Notes: a model not told the origin generated them from the letters alone. DNA of 64,000 bases from Streptomyces chryseus (GCF_014650755.1 NZ_BMVO01000001.1:744001-808000), one strand, 5' to 3'; positions 1 to 8,880 are shown, counted from the first letter of the stretch. Numbers and translations are program-made.

Positions 1-1
1 G

Positions 2-2311
2 AACCCGGCCGACAAGTCCCTCAGGCTGGGTCTCACGCCGTACCACTCCATCGCCCCGAAGCTCAACGCCCTGCAGAAGCTGGGCGGCGACCGGGTGAGC
101 GTCGAGGTGGCGGGGAAGTCCGCCGGCGGGCACCAGCTGTACCTGGTGACGGTCACCGCGCCGGAGAGCGAGCGCCAGGCCCGCGAGCAGGACCGGATGC
201 GGGAGCTGATCGAGAACGCGCCGGCGGCCGCCGCCAAGGACCGGCGCGTCAAGGCCGCTTACAAGGCGCCCGTGTTCATCAACAACAACATCCACGGCAA
301 CGAGTGGGAGGGCACGGACGCCGCCCTGAAGCTCGTCGAGGACCTGGCGAAGGCGAAGGACCGCAAGACCGCCGAACTGCTGGCCAGGACCCGTGTCTAC
401 GTCAACGTCACGGCCAATCCCGACGGGCGGATCGCCGGCACCCGCGCCAACGCCAACGGCTTCGACCTCAACCGGGACTTCATCACCGCCACCCAGCCCG
501 AGGCGCGCGCGATCCGGCGCATCGCCATCGACAAGCAGCCGGCCGTGATGATCGACCTGCACGGGTACGTCAACGGCACGCTCATCGAGCCGACGACCCC
601 GCCGCACGGCGAGAACTACGAGTACGACCTCTTCCTCAAGAACTCCTACGCCAACGCGCTCGGCATGGAGCGGGCCGTCAACGGCCTCGGCTACACGGCG
701 GCGAAGGACGGCGTCGAGCCGGCCGTCATCCCCTTCCGGGACCAGGAGGAGGGCTGGGATGACTGGCCGCCGATCTTCACGCCGCAGTACATGCCGTTCC
801 AGGGCGCGGTCGCGGCGCACACCATCGAGTTCCCGATGCAGGTCAACAACCGGGCGTACGACACCCTGCCGGTCGCCGAGCTGCGCCGCAGGGCCGCCAT
901 CAACACGGACATAGCGGGCGCGGCGATGCGCGCGACCCTCGACTACACGGCCGAGAAGCGGTCGTCGGTCGTCGCCGACCAGATCGAGACGTTCCGGCGC
1001 GGCGCGGCGGGCGCCGCGCAGGTACCGGTGTCGTCGGAGACCGTCCCGGGCGTGCCCGGCATCGGCCCCGAGGACGTCTACACGACGGACTTCCCCCGGG
1101 CGTACGTCGTCCCGGCGGGCCGGAGTCAGCGCTCCGCGACGGCGGCGGCCCGGCTGGTCGGCCACCTCGTCGCCAACGACGTGCGCGTCGAGCGGGCGCG
1201 CCGGGACTTCCGGCTCGGCGGGCGGTCGTACGCGGCGGGTTCGTACGTCGTCGACATGCGCCAGCCCAAACGCGGCCTGGCGAACGTGATGCTGGCCGCG
1301 GGCCGGGACATCAGCGCGGACGTCTCGACGATGTACGACATCTCCGGCTGGAGCCTCGGCCTGCTGTGGGGCGCGAGCGTGGACACGGTGCGTACGGCCG
1401 GGCCCGGCGGGCTCGACGTGCCCGGCCGTACGGTCCGTGCCGCGTCGCCCACCGGGTACGTCGCTCCGCGCGGCGCCCTGCGGCTGCGGCTCGACGACCC
1501 CGGGGAGCTGGCGGCGCTCAACTCCCTGCTCCGGGACGGCGTCCAGGTGCGGCGTACGGCCGACGGCAGCGCGCTGGTGCCCGCCTCGGCCCGTAAGAAG
1601 GCCGCCGCGCTCGCCGGGCGGTACGGCGTCGCGTTCCGCGCCACCAAGGCCGAGGGCGTGGCCCCGCTGCACCGGGCACGGGTCGCGGCGGCGGTCGCGC
1701 CGGGCGAGCTCTTCGCGCTGCGGGAGATGGGCTTCGACGTGACCCCCGTCTCGACGGACGTGCTCAACGCCGGGTTCGACTGGTCGGGGGCGGACGTGCT
1801 GTTCGTGTCGGGCGGGCTGGAGTACGGGAAGCTCGGCGCGGCGGCGCGCGGCGCGCTCGACGCGTTCCTCGCCGGGGGCGGCGGCTTGGTCGGCCGCGGC
1901 GCGGCGGGGGCGGCGCTCAACGCGGACGCGGGGCTGCTGGCGGCGAAGCCGGTCGAGGGCAACGGGGACGCCAACGGCGTCGTGCGGGTCGTCAACGCGG
2001 GCGGCCCCGTGACGGGCGGCGCTCCGCAGCACACCTTCGTCTACTCGCCGCTGTGGTTCACCGACCTCGGCCCGGGCGTGCGCGTGGAGCAGACGTACGG
2101 CGCCGGGAATCCGCTCGTGTCCGGCCACTGGCGGCCGGCGTCCGACGGCGCCGGCGGACCGCGGGACGCGGCGGGCCGGGCGGCTGTCGTCAGCGGTACG
2201 TCGGCCGAGGGCGCGAAGGTCGTGCTGTTCGGCACGGAGCCGCTGTTCCGCGCGCACCCGAAGGGCGCCTACGCGCAGGTCGGGCGGGCGTTGCTGCACT
2301 CGGCGGGCTGA
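2..2311 (+). CDS. M14 family zinc carboxypeptidase, 5' end outside window
   Basis: This is the 3' part of a metallocarboxypeptidase-type peptidase (M14), expected to trim residues from peptide C termini, probably outside the cell. The reading frame is open from base 2, so the true start and any signal peptide lie upstream. The HGNEWEG motif (bases 293-313) supplies the zinc His and Glu, MIDLHGY near base 550 supplies the third zinc ligand, and HTIEFP near base 820 matches the catalytic Glu region. About 450 residues follow the catalytic domain, including a stretch resembling a class I amidotransferase-like fold. The substrate cannot be read from the sequence. A strong hairpin terminator follows. 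Confidence 0.85.
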   Translation, partial: NPADKSLRLGLTPYHSIAPKLNALQKLGGDRVSVEVAGKSAGGHQLYLVTVTAPESERQAREQDRMRELIENAPAAAAKDRRVKAAYKAPVFINNNIHGNEWEGTDAALKLVEDLAKAKDRKTAELLARTRVYVNVTANPDGRIAGTRANANGFDLNRDFITATQPEARAIRRIAIDKQPAVMIDLHGYVNGTLIEPTTPPHGENYEYDLFLKNSYANALGMERAVNGLGYTAAKDGVEPAVIPFRDQEEGWDDWPPIFTPQYMPFQGAVAAHTIEFPMQVNNRAYDTLPVAELRRRAAINTDIAGAAMRATLDYTAEKRSSVVADQIETFRRGAAGAAQVPVSSETVPGVPGIGPEDVYTTDFPRAYVVPAGRSQRSATAAARLVGHLVANDVRVERARRDFRLGGRSYAAGSYVVDMRQPKRGLANVMLAAGRDISADVSTMYDISGWSLGLLWGASVDTVRTAGPGGLDVPGRTVRAASPTGYVAPRGALRLRLDDPGELAALNSLLRDGVQVRRTADGSALVPASARKKAAALAGRYGVAFRATKAEGVAPLHRARVAAAVAPGELFALREMGFDVTPVSTDVLNAGFDWSGADVLFVSGGLEYGKLGAAARGALDAFLAGGGGLVGRGAAGAALNADAGLLAAKPVEGNGDANGVVRVVNAGGPVTGGAPQHTFVYSPLWFTDLGPGVRVEQTYGAGNPLVSGHWRPASDGAGGPRDAAGRAAVVSGTSAEGAKVVLFGTEPLFRAHPKGAYAQVGRALLHSAG

Positions 2312-2321
2312 CCGGGCGACG

Positions 2322-2361
2322 GCGAAGGGCCGCACCCCGTTGCCGGGGTGCGGCCCTTCGC
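2322..2361. terminator. Bidirectional intrinsic terminator
   Basis: A perfect 18-bp inverted repeat (2322-2339 with 2344-2361) has a 4-base loop. It sits between the convergent M14 peptidase and Ohr genes. There is no U-tract, which is usual in Streptomyces. Confidence 0.8.
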
Positions 2362-2377
2362 GTCGTGCGGGCGGACG

Positions 2378-2806
2378 TCAGACGACGGCCAGGTCGACCT
2401 TGATGTTGCCGCGGGTCGCGTTCGAGTAGGGGCACACCTGGTGCGCCTTCTCCAGCAGATCCAGCGCGGTGGCCTCGTCCACGTTCGGGATGTGGGCGGA
2501 GAGCGCGACCTCGAGGCCGAAGCCGCCGTTGCCGTTCGAGCCGATGCCGACCTTCGCGGTCACGGTCGAGCCGGAGATGTCCACGTTCTCCTTGCGCGCG
2601 ACGACACCCAGCGCACCCTGGAAGCATGCGCTGTAACCGGCGGCGAACAGCTGCTCCGGGTTGGTGCCGGCGCCACTGCCGCCCATCTCCTTCGGCGGGT
2701 TGACGACGACGTCCAGCTTGCCGTCGTCCGACGCGACGCGGCCGTCACGGCCGTTCTCGGCGGTGGCGACAGCGGTGTACTTCACGTCTATGTCGAGAAT
2801 GGTCAT
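2378..2806 (-). CDS. Ohr/OsmC family organic hydroperoxide reductase
   Basis: This 142-residue protein has the full organisation of the Ohr branch of the OsmC fold. The peroxidatic cysteine is in SACF (Cys61) and the resolving cysteine in VCPYSN (Cys125). Ohr enzymes are cytoplasmic thiol peroxidases that reduce organic hydroperoxides using lipoyl proteins. The length is typical. It stands alone between a terminator and the next minus-strand gene, 67 bp upstream. The MarR regulator at 4001 is a possible OhrR-type controller but lies closer to another gene, so that link is not assigned. Confidence 0.9.
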   Translation of the reverse strand: MTILDIDVKYTAVATAENGRDGRVASDDGKLDVVVNPPKEMGGSGAGTNPEQLFAAGYSACFQGALGVVARKENVDISGSTVTAKVGIGSNGNGGFGLEVALSAHIPNVDEATALDLLEKAHQVCPYSNATRGNIKVDLAVV

Positions 2807-2873
2807 GCTGAAGCATTCCTCCTGCTGTGTACGCCGCGACTCGCGCCCACGACCGCGGCGGCTGGGGGTGAGC

Positions 2874-3893
2874 TTATCGGGTGAGCGAAACGATCATCTT
2901 GCCGGTGTTCTCGCCGCGGAGCAGACCGACGAACGCGTCGTAGCCGTTCTCGATGCCCTCGACGACCGTCTCGCTGTACTTCAGCTCGCCGGAGCGGATC
3001 CAGGCCGAGACCTCCTCGACGAACTGCGACTGGAGCGCCGCGTGGTCGCTGACCAGCAGCCCCTGGAGCCGCAGCCGCTTGCCGATGATCAGCGCCATGT
3101 TGCGCGGGCCCGGCGTGGACTCCGTGTTGTTGTACTGCGCGATCATGCCGCAGATGGCCGCCCGGCCGTGCACGTTCAGCGAGCCGATGGCCGCTTCGAG
3201 GTGGTCGCCGCCGACGTTGTCGAAGTAGACGTCGATGCCGTCGGGCGCGGCCGCGCGCAGCTGCTCCGCGACGGGGCCGTTCTTGTAGTTGAACGCGGCG
3301 TCGAAGCCGAGGTCCTCGATCAGGTGCTTGACCTTCTCGTCGGAGCCCGCCGAGCCGATGACGCGCGAGGCGCCCCGCAGCTTCGCCAGCTGGCCGACCT
3401 GGCTGCCGACGGCTCCGGCCGCGCCCGACACGAAGACGGCGTCGCCCTCCTTGAAGGAGGCGACCTCGAAGAGGCCCGCGTAGGCGGTGAGGCCCGGCAT
3501 GCCCAGGGCGCCCAGGTAGGCGGAGAGCGGGGCGAGCGAGGCGTCGACCTTGGTCGCGTACTTCGCGGGAACCTCGGCGTACTCGCGCCAGCCGAGCCCG
3601 TGCAGCACGTGGTCGCCCACGGCGAAGCGCTCGTCCGCGGAGGCGATGACCTCGCCGACCGCGCCGCCGTCCATCGGCTGGTCGAGCTTGAACGGCGGGA
3701 CGTACGACTTCACGTCGTTCATCCGCCCGCGCATGTAGGGGTCGACCGAGAAGTGGAGGTTGCGGACCAGGACGCGGCCCTCGCCGGGCTCCGTCACCGG
3801 GGCTTCGCGCAGCGCGAAGTCCTCGGGCTTGGGCCAGCCGTGCGGGCGGGCGACGAGGTGCCAGGAGCGGCCGGTCGTGGGCAGTGCGGTCAT
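2874..3893 (-). CDS. NADP-dependent medium-chain oxidoreductase (zinc-free MDR, CurA/PTGR type)
   Basis: This 339-residue protein belongs to the zinc-independent medium-chain dehydrogenase/reductase group that includes curcumin reductase and prostaglandin/leukotriene reductases. These enzymes reduce the double bond of alpha,beta-unsaturated carbonyls with NADPH. The cofactor-binding loop VSGAAGAVGSQVGQLAK and the downstream IGSAGSDEK stretch are visible, and the zinc-ligand cysteines are absent. I chose the ATG at 3893 because AAGGAGGT lies just upstream. The longer frame to 3962 adds 23 residues with no family similarity. It diverges from a MarR regulator 107 bp away, which probably controls it. 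Confidence 0.85.
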   Translation of the reverse strand: MTALPTTGRSWHLVARPHGWPKPEDFALREAPVTEPGEGRVLVRNLHFSVDPYMRGRMNDVKSYVPPFKLDQPMDGGAVGEVIASADERFAVGDHVLHGLGWREYAEVPAKYATKVDASLAPLSAYLGALGMPGLTAYAGLFEVASFKEGDAVFVSGAAGAVGSQVGQLAKLRGASRVIGSAGSDEKVKHLIEDLGFDAAFNYKNGPVAEQLRAAAPDGIDVYFDNVGGDHLEAAIGSLNVHGRAAICGMIAQYNNTESTPGPRNMALIIGKRLRLQGLLVSDHAALQSQFVEEVSAWIRSGELKYSETVVEGIENGYDAFVGLLRGENTGKMIVSLTR

Positions 3894-3916
3894 GCGGTGC
3901 GACCTCCTTGAGAAAG

Positions 3917-3989
3917 CTGACAAGCTGCGAAACCGTAAAGCTTCACATACTGAAACAACCATGCGCCTGGATATTTAAGCTTGTCAAGT
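3917..3989. promoter_or_regulatory. Candidate MarR operators in divergent promoter region
   Basis: The 9-mer TGACAAGCT occurs at 3918-3926 on the plus strand and again, inverted, at 3979-3987. The right copy overlaps a good -35 (TTGACA on the minus strand, 3987-3982) for the oxidoreductase, and contains the 9-base palindrome CTTGTCAAG. Two related sites flanking a divergent promoter are what an autoregulated MarR system would show. Binding is inferred. Confidence 0.5.
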
Positions 3990-4000
3990 AAATCGGTACG

Positions 4001-4432
4001 ATGGCCACCATGGCCCCCCGCACAGATCCCCTGACCCTCGAAGTCGTCGAGCTCATCGGCGAGGTCGTCTCCCGCTACCACGCGGAGTACGACGAGGCGG
4101 CGGCGCAGCACGCGCTCACCGGCGCCCAGGCGCGCGTACTGGGTCTGCTCTCCGTCGAGGCGACGCCCATGCGGCGTATCGCGAGGAGATTGAAGTGCGA
4201 GCCGTCGAACATCACCGGGATCGTCGACCGGCTGGAGGCGCGCGGCCTCGTCGAGCGGCGGCCCGACCCGGCGGACCGGCGCGTCAAGCTCGCCGCCGCC
4301 ACCGAGGAGGGGCGGCGCACCGCGGCGAAGCTGCGCGCGTCCCTGGACTTCGCGCGGGAGCCGCTCGGTGAGCTGTCCGAGGACGAGCGCACCGCACTGC
4401 GCGACCTGCTGAAGCGGATGCTCGGGAACTGA
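4001..4432 (+). CDS. MarR family transcriptional regulator
   Basis: This 143-residue protein is a dimeric winged-helix repressor of the MarR family. The recognition-helix region CEPSNITGIVDRLEARGLVER is followed by the typical wing, RRPDPADRRVKLAA. Two in-frame ATG codons (4001 and 4010) could start it, and neither has a clear ribosome-binding site. It diverges from the NADPH oxidoreductase, with inverted TGACAAGCT repeats between them, so it most likely represses that gene and itself in response to an electrophile or quinone. The ligand is unknown. It ends 21 bp from the convergent gene at 4454. Confidence 0.85.
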   Translation: MATMAPRTDPLTLEVVELIGEVVSRYHAEYDEAAAQHALTGAQARVLGLLSVEATPMRRIARRLKCEPSNITGIVDRLEARGLVERRPDPADRRVKLAAATEEGRRTAAKLRASLDFAREPLGELSEDERTALRDLLKRMLGN

Positions 4433-4453
4433 CCGCCCCCGGGGCGCCGCCCC

Positions 4454-5359
4454 TCAGGCGCACCACCACAGGAACCGGTCGCACGTCCTGGTCGGCATGG
4501 GCTCCGGGGTCGGCTGCGGAGCCGGCCCGGGGTCCTGCGACGCCGCGGGCGGCGGGGGCGGGGGCTGCTCCTCGGGCGGCGCGGGCGCGGACGACGGCTG
4601 GCCGCCGGGCTCCTCGGGCGCGTCGCCGGGCGACGACTGCGGGTCGGAGGCGGTGGCGTCCGCGCTGCCCGTGGCACTCGCCGAGGCGGACTTCGAGGGC
4701 TTGGCGGACGGCGATCCGCTGTCCGAGGCCGAGGCCGAGGCGGAAGCGGACGCGGGGCTCCCGGACGCCGACGGGTCGGCTTCCGCGCCCGCGCCGGCGC
4801 CGGCGCCCGCGTCGCCGGTCGCGGCCGTCTCGCCCGGTACGCCCTCGCTCTCCGTGGTGCCTTCGCCCTCGTCCTCGCCGTGCACGGCGCGGGAGATCCA
4901 GCCCTCGCCCCCGGACTCCGTGGCGAGCTCCGCCAGGCTCAGCGCCCCGCCGGCCAGGACCAGCCCCATCCCCACGAGGGCCAGCTTGCGACCCCGGCGC
5001 CGGTGCGCCCTGCGGCCACCGCGGGCCCGCTTCGTACGCCGGGCGGCGCGGCCGGGACCGGCGGGGCCGGAGGCGGCGTCTTCCTCGGCTTCCTCGGGCG
5101 CGTCGTCGTCGTACGGCCCGGTGTCCTCGTACGGCTCGGCGCGCTCGTACGGCTCGGCGTCGCCGTACGGCCCGGCGGCCGCCGCGTGACCGCCGGTGCT
5201 GTCCTGCGCATGGTGGACGTCGTAGCCGTGCGGGCCGGGGGCGGCGGGCGCGGCGTGGCTCGCGGGAGCGGCGTGGCCGAGGTCACCGACGGGGGCTCCG
5301 CATCCGGCGCAGGCCAGAGCGCCGTTGAGGTGCCTGCGGCAGGAGTAGCAGTAGTCCAT
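4454..5359 (-). CDS. Zinc-ribbon, single-pass membrane protein with Ala/Ser/Pro-rich extracellular tail (SCO2400-like)
   Basis: This 301-residue protein has no recognisable enzyme domain. It opens with a short zinc ribbon (MDYCYSCRRHLNG and CAGCGAP, four cysteines). A linker with repeated EPYE/GPYD-type acidic-tyrosine units follows, then a strongly basic patch (about residues 105-127) and one membrane helix (LALVGMGLVLAGGALSLAEL). The rest is a long Ser/Ala/Pro low-complexity tail ending in TRTCDRFLWWCA. By the positive-inside rule the ribbon is cytoplasmic and the tail external. It resembles what I recall as SCO2400-family Streptomyces proteins. Function is unknown. Confidence 0.7.
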   Translation of the reverse strand: MDYCYSCRRHLNGALACAGCGAPVGDLGHAAPASHAAPAAPGPHGYDVHHAQDSTGGHAAAAGPYGDAEPYERAEPYEDTGPYDDDAPEEAEEDAASGPAGPGRAARRTKRARGGRRAHRRRGRKLALVGMGLVLAGGALSLAELATESGGEGWISRAVHGEDEGEGTTESEGVPGETAATGDAGAGAGAGAEADPSASGSPASASASASASDSGSPSAKPSKSASASATGSADATASDPQSSPGDAPEEPGGQPSSAPAPPEEQPPPPPPAASQDPGPAPQPTPEPMPTRTCDRFLWWCA

Positions 5360-5471
5360 GGCGCCCGCAGGTTATGCGTCACAGGGTCAACATCGGGAGC
5401 CGAAGGTGTGAGGATCCTGTGTGGAAGCCCCCGTTCCGCGGCGTGTCACAGGGGCGGGGCAGGATGGACGT

Positions 5472-6047
5472 ATGCATACGGGCACGCATCGCTTCGGGCC
5501 GCTCGACTTCCAGCTGGTGCTGCTGCGCCGGATGGCCGACCACCAGCCGGACCTGGTGGAGGACGCCCGCCGCGAGCTCGGCGTCACGCTCGCGGACATG
5601 CGCGAGGCCAACCGCCGCTGGCAGGCGATGGTCCGCTCGCCGCGTGCGCGCGGCTCCGCGGCGCGCTACCGCTCGGTGCTCGGGCCGCCCGAGACGTCCG
5701 CACGCCGCCGGATCGGCGACCTGGAGTGCGACGCCCTGGCCTGGCCGGTGCCGCTCTGGCCCGGCCTGCGCTTCGAGGTGCTGACCGCCCCGGGCGGCGC
5801 CGTGTGGAACGAATGGCTGGTCCGCGCCCCCGGCGCGCCCGGCCCCGAGCTGCGCGCGGCGGGCGATCTGCGCCCCTGGTCGTGCACCGTCGACGAGGTG
5901 GCCCGCGCCTTCCCGCCGGCTCGCCCGATGGAGGGAACGGCGCCCACCCGGTGGCGGCTCGGGCTGACGCTGCCCGACGGCAGGCCCTGCGTCGCGGAGT
6001 TCACCTGGGGGCTGCTGACGCGTGTGGGCTTCCCCGACGGCGCATGA
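5472..6047 (+). CDS. Conserved hypothetical protein
   Basis: This is a 191-residue soluble protein with no signal peptide or membrane helix. I do not recognise its family. The start at 5472 is preceded by GGCAGGA and gives MHTGTHRFGPLDFQLVLLR. Upstream in-frame residues from 5421 are low quality. The sequence is Trp-rich toward the middle (WPVPLWPGL, WNEWLV) and ends VAEFTWGLLTRVGFPDGA. It is likely real because codon third positions keep the strong GC bias throughout. It lies alone between a divergent membrane protein and mbl. Confidence 0.7.
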   Translation: MHTGTHRFGPLDFQLVLLRRMADHQPDLVEDARRELGVTLADMREANRRWQAMVRSPRARGSAARYRSVLGPPETSARRRIGDLECDALAWPVPLWPGLRFEVLTAPGGAVWNEWLVRAPGAPGPELRAAGDLRPWSCTVDEVARAFPPARPMEGTAPTRWRLGLTLPDGRPCVAEFTWGLLTRVGFPDGA

Positions 6048-6230
6048 CATCGACCGCCCCGCTGGTCACGGCCACCGCCGCCCCCACCGGCGCGCGCGGT
6101 CCGCTCCTGGCAGGGCGTCAGCTCGTTCGCCCGACCGGCTCACCCAGCGCGCGCACGGCCCCCGGCCCCCGCACGATGCGAAGCAGGACCGGCATCCGCC
6201 GGTCCGTCAGCGCTCTCGGGAGACCCTGCC

Positions 6231-7274
6231 GTGACCGTCAGTCTTGAGCAGTTGCGCCGTTGCCATATCGCCGTCGATCTCGGGGCCGCCAGGACCCGGG
6301 TTTTCGTGAAGGGTGTCGGGCTCGTCGTCGACGAGCCGAGTGTGGCCGCCGTGAACACCCGCACCGGCGCGCTCATCGCCGTGGGTGCCTTCGCCGAACA
6401 GATGACGGGCCGTACGCCCGACTACATCCGCGTCGTACGCCCCGTCTCCGGCGGCACCGTCGTCGACATCGAGATGGCCCAGCGCATGCTGCGCCACCTC
6501 ATCGGGGAGAAGCTCCGGCGCCAGCTCCGCCGCAAGCCCCGGCTGCGCGCCGCCGCGTGCACCCCGCACGACAGCGACCCGCTCGCCCGGCGCGCGGCCG
6601 TCGAGACGCTCACCGGACTCGGCGCGCGCCGCGTCGAGCTCGTCGACACCCTCATCGCCGCGGCCGTCGGCTGCGGTCTGCCCGTCGAACAGCCCTCGGC
6701 CACCATGATCATGGTGTGCGGTGCGGCGGCCACCCAGATCGCGGTGCTGTCGCTCGGCTCGATCGTCACCGCCGAGCGGATCCCGATCGGCGGCAACGCC
6801 ATCGACCACGCGGTGATCCAGCACCTGCGCCAGGAGCACGAACTGATGCTGCCGAGCCAGTCCGTACGCCCCCTCCAGCTGGCGCTGCGGGGCAACGGAC
6901 TGACGGCGGAGGGCCCCGCGTCCACCGAGATCCACGGCCGGGACGTGGCCACCGGCCTCGCCCGCTCCGTGCACGTCGACACCGCCGCCGTGCGCCAGGC
7001 CATCCACACCCCGCTCACCGCCGTGCTCGACGGCATCGGGAAGGTGCTGCGCGACTGCCCGCCCGACCTGGTCGCCGACCTGGCCGACCGCGGCATCATG
7101 ATGGTCGGCGGCAGCGCGCTGCTTCCGGGCCTCGACCAGATGCTCCGCGACGCCACGGGCATGCCGGTACACATCGCGGAGCGGCCCGACGTCTGCTCGG
7201 TGCTCGGGCTCGGGGCGATGCTGGAGGGCAAGGTCCAGCCGATGAGCCTCGAACCGGTCAGCGGTTCGGCCTGA
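6231..7274 (+). CDS. mbl: MreB-like actin homologue Mbl
   Basis: This 347-residue protein is an actin-fold cytoskeletal ATPase of the MreB/Mbl group. The phosphate-1 loop is CHIAVDLGAARTRVFV near the N terminus, and the adenosine motif IMMVGGSALLPGLDQML is near residue 285. The start is a GTG at 6231. In Streptomyces, MreB and Mbl act mainly in spore-wall assembly rather than hyphal tip growth. A free-standing gene in this chromosomal position corresponds to S. coelicolor SCO2451 mbl (recalled synteny). The kinase-like gene follows 28 bp downstream and may be co-transcribed. Confidence 0.85.
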   Translation: MTVSLEQLRRCHIAVDLGAARTRVFVKGVGLVVDEPSVAAVNTRTGALIAVGAFAEQMTGRTPDYIRVVRPVSGGTVVDIEMAQRMLRHLIGEKLRRQLRRKPRLRAAACTPHDSDPLARRAAVETLTGLGARRVELVDTLIAAAVGCGLPVEQPSATMIMVCGAAATQIAVLSLGSIVTAERIPIGGNAIDHAVIQHLRQEHELMLPSQSVRPLQLALRGNGLTAEGPASTEIHGRDVATGLARSVHVDTAAVRQAIHTPLTAVLDGIGKVLRDCPPDLVADLADRGIMMVGGSALLPGLDQMLRDATGMPVHIAERPDVCSVLGLGAMLEGKVQPMSLEPVSGSA

Positions 7275-7302
7275 GCGGCGCGGCGCGCGTACGGGCGGCG
7301 GC

Positions 7303-8880
7303 GTGAACCGGGAGACCGGCGCGGGCGCGGCGCCCCGGCTGCCGGCGCTGCTGGAGGCGCTGCTGAGCGTCGGCTCCGACCTCGATCTGCGCGCCACCCT
7401 CCAGCACATCGTGGACACCGCCACCGACCTGGCCGGGGCACGGTACGGCGCGCTCGGTGTGATCGATCCCGAGCGCGGCGGCGTCAGCGAGCTGTTCACC
7501 TCGGGCGTCGACGAGGAGGCGCGCGAACGCGTCGGCCGGCTGCCCGACGGCAGCACCGGACTGATCGGCCACCTCGTCCGGGAGCCGCGGCCGCTGCTCG
7601 TCGCCGACATGGCGTCCGACATACGGGCCGCCGGACTGCCGCCCGGCCACCCCGTCATGAAGTCCTTCGTCGGCGTCCCGATCCGGGTCCGTGCCGAGGT
7701 CTTCGGCAACCTCTACCTGACCGAGAAGCGGGGGGCCGCCGGGGCGTCCGGATTCACCACGGACGACCTGGCGCTGCTGCGGGTGCTCGCCTCGCAGGCG
7801 GGCATCGCGATCGGCAACGCGCGGCTGTACGAGACGGTCCGGCGCCGGGAGCGCTGGATCGAGGGCGCCGCCGCCTGCACCACGGCGCTGCTGGCCGGCG
7901 AGAGCGCCGAGGACGCGCTGACGACCGTCGCCGAGCAGGCCCGCATCCTCGCCGACGCCTCGGCGGGCGTGGTTCTCCAGCCCACGCCGGAGGGCGGCAT
8001 GGAGATCGTCGCCGCTTCCACCCACGGCGACCCCGCCGACCTGATCGGCACCGTCATCGAGCCCGGCAGTCCGGTACTGGAGCAACTCCTCGGCGGGGAA
8101 CCGGTGTTCATCGAGGACTCGGCGAGCGACGAACGGATGACGACGCGGGTGCGGGCCCGGTTCGGGCCCAGCATGATGCTGCCGCTGCAGAGCGGAGGCA
8201 AGCTGATCGGCACGCTGGCCCTGCCGAGGCGGCGCGGCGGCCCCGCGTACTCGGCGGCCGAGCGGCTGCTCGCCTCGCAGTTCGCCTCGCAGGCGGCGCT
8301 GGCGCTCGTCATGGCGGACAGCAGGCACGACCGGGAGCGGCTCGCGGTGTTCGAGGACCGCGACCGGATCGCGCGTGACCTGCACGACCTGGTCGTACAG
8401 CGGCTGTTCGCCACCGAGATGATGCTGGAGTCCACCCGTCGGCGGGCCTCCGGCGCGGCCGGCCTGGACCAGCTGCTCGGCGCGGCGGTGGACGAGCTGG
8501 ACTCCACCGTCCAGGAGGTACGGACCACGATCTTCGCGCTGCAGCAGCCTCCGGCGGACGCGCCCGCCACCTTCCGGGGCCGCGTCCTGCGCGAGACGGC
8601 CGGCGCGGCCGCGCTGCTCGGGTTCCAGCCGTCCGTGCGCTTCACGGGCGCGGTGGACGCACTGATTCCGCAGCCGGCGGCCCAGCGGCTCCTGGCCGAG
8701 CTGCGCGGCGCGTTGGCGGCGGCGCACCGGCGGGCTGGGGTCACGCGGGTGCGGGTGGAGATCGACGCGAAGGCGAAGGCGGCGGACGGGCGGGAGGCCG
8801 TACGCCTGACGGTGACGGACGACGGGCCCGCGGAGCCGGGCCGCCCCGGCACGACGTTCACGTGGGAGACCCCCCTCTGA
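7303..8880 (+). CDS. GAF-GAF-HisKA_3 sensor kinase-like protein with degenerate ATPase domain
   Basis: This 525-residue protein has the DevS/DosS plan: two GAF domains (about residues 14-170 and 180-335), then a dimerisation/phosphoacceptor helix DRIARDLHDLVVQRLF with His361. The C-terminal HATPase_c domain is abnormal. The expected N-box asparagine region reads RGALAAAHRRAG, with no Asn, and the G1-type motif is DDGPAEPG rather than DxGxG. The chain then ends almost at once at FTWETPL. Autophosphorylation is therefore doubtful. GTG start at 7303. No response regulator is adjacent. It follows mbl by 28 bp. Confidence 0.8.
   Translation: MNRETGAGAAPRLPALLEALLSVGSDLDLRATLQHIVDTATDLAGARYGALGVIDPERGGVSELFTSGVDEEARERVGRLPDGSTGLIGHLVREPRPLLVADMASDIRAAGLPPGHPVMKSFVGVPIRVRAEVFGNLYLTEKRGAAGASGFTTDDLALLRVLASQAGIAIGNARLYETVRRRERWIEGAAACTTALLAGESAEDALTTVAEQARILADASAGVVLQPTPEGGMEIVAASTHGDPADLIGTVIEPGSPVLEQLLGGEPVFIEDSASDERMTTRVRARFGPSMMLPLQSGGKLIGTLALPRRRGGPAYSAAERLLASQFASQAALALVMADSRHDRERLAVFEDRDRIARDLHDLVVQRLFATEMMLESTRRRASGAAGLDQLLGAAVDELDSTVQEVRTTIFALQQPPADAPATFRGRVLRETAGAAALLGFQPSVRFTGAVDALIPQPAAQRLLAELRGALAAAHRRAGVTRVRVEIDAKAKAADGREAVRLTVTDDGPAEPGRPGTTFTWETPL

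Noticed and set aside
4436..4453. GGGGC-GCC-GCCCC as a terminator between marR and the zinc-ribbon gene
   Set aside because: The stem is only 5 bp with a 3-base loop, which is common by chance at this GC content.
4497..5189. Gly/Ala/Ser-rich plus-strand frame opposite the zinc-ribbon protein
   Set aside because: It is the antisense of the low-complexity tail. The minus-strand frame has the zinc ribbon and membrane helix.
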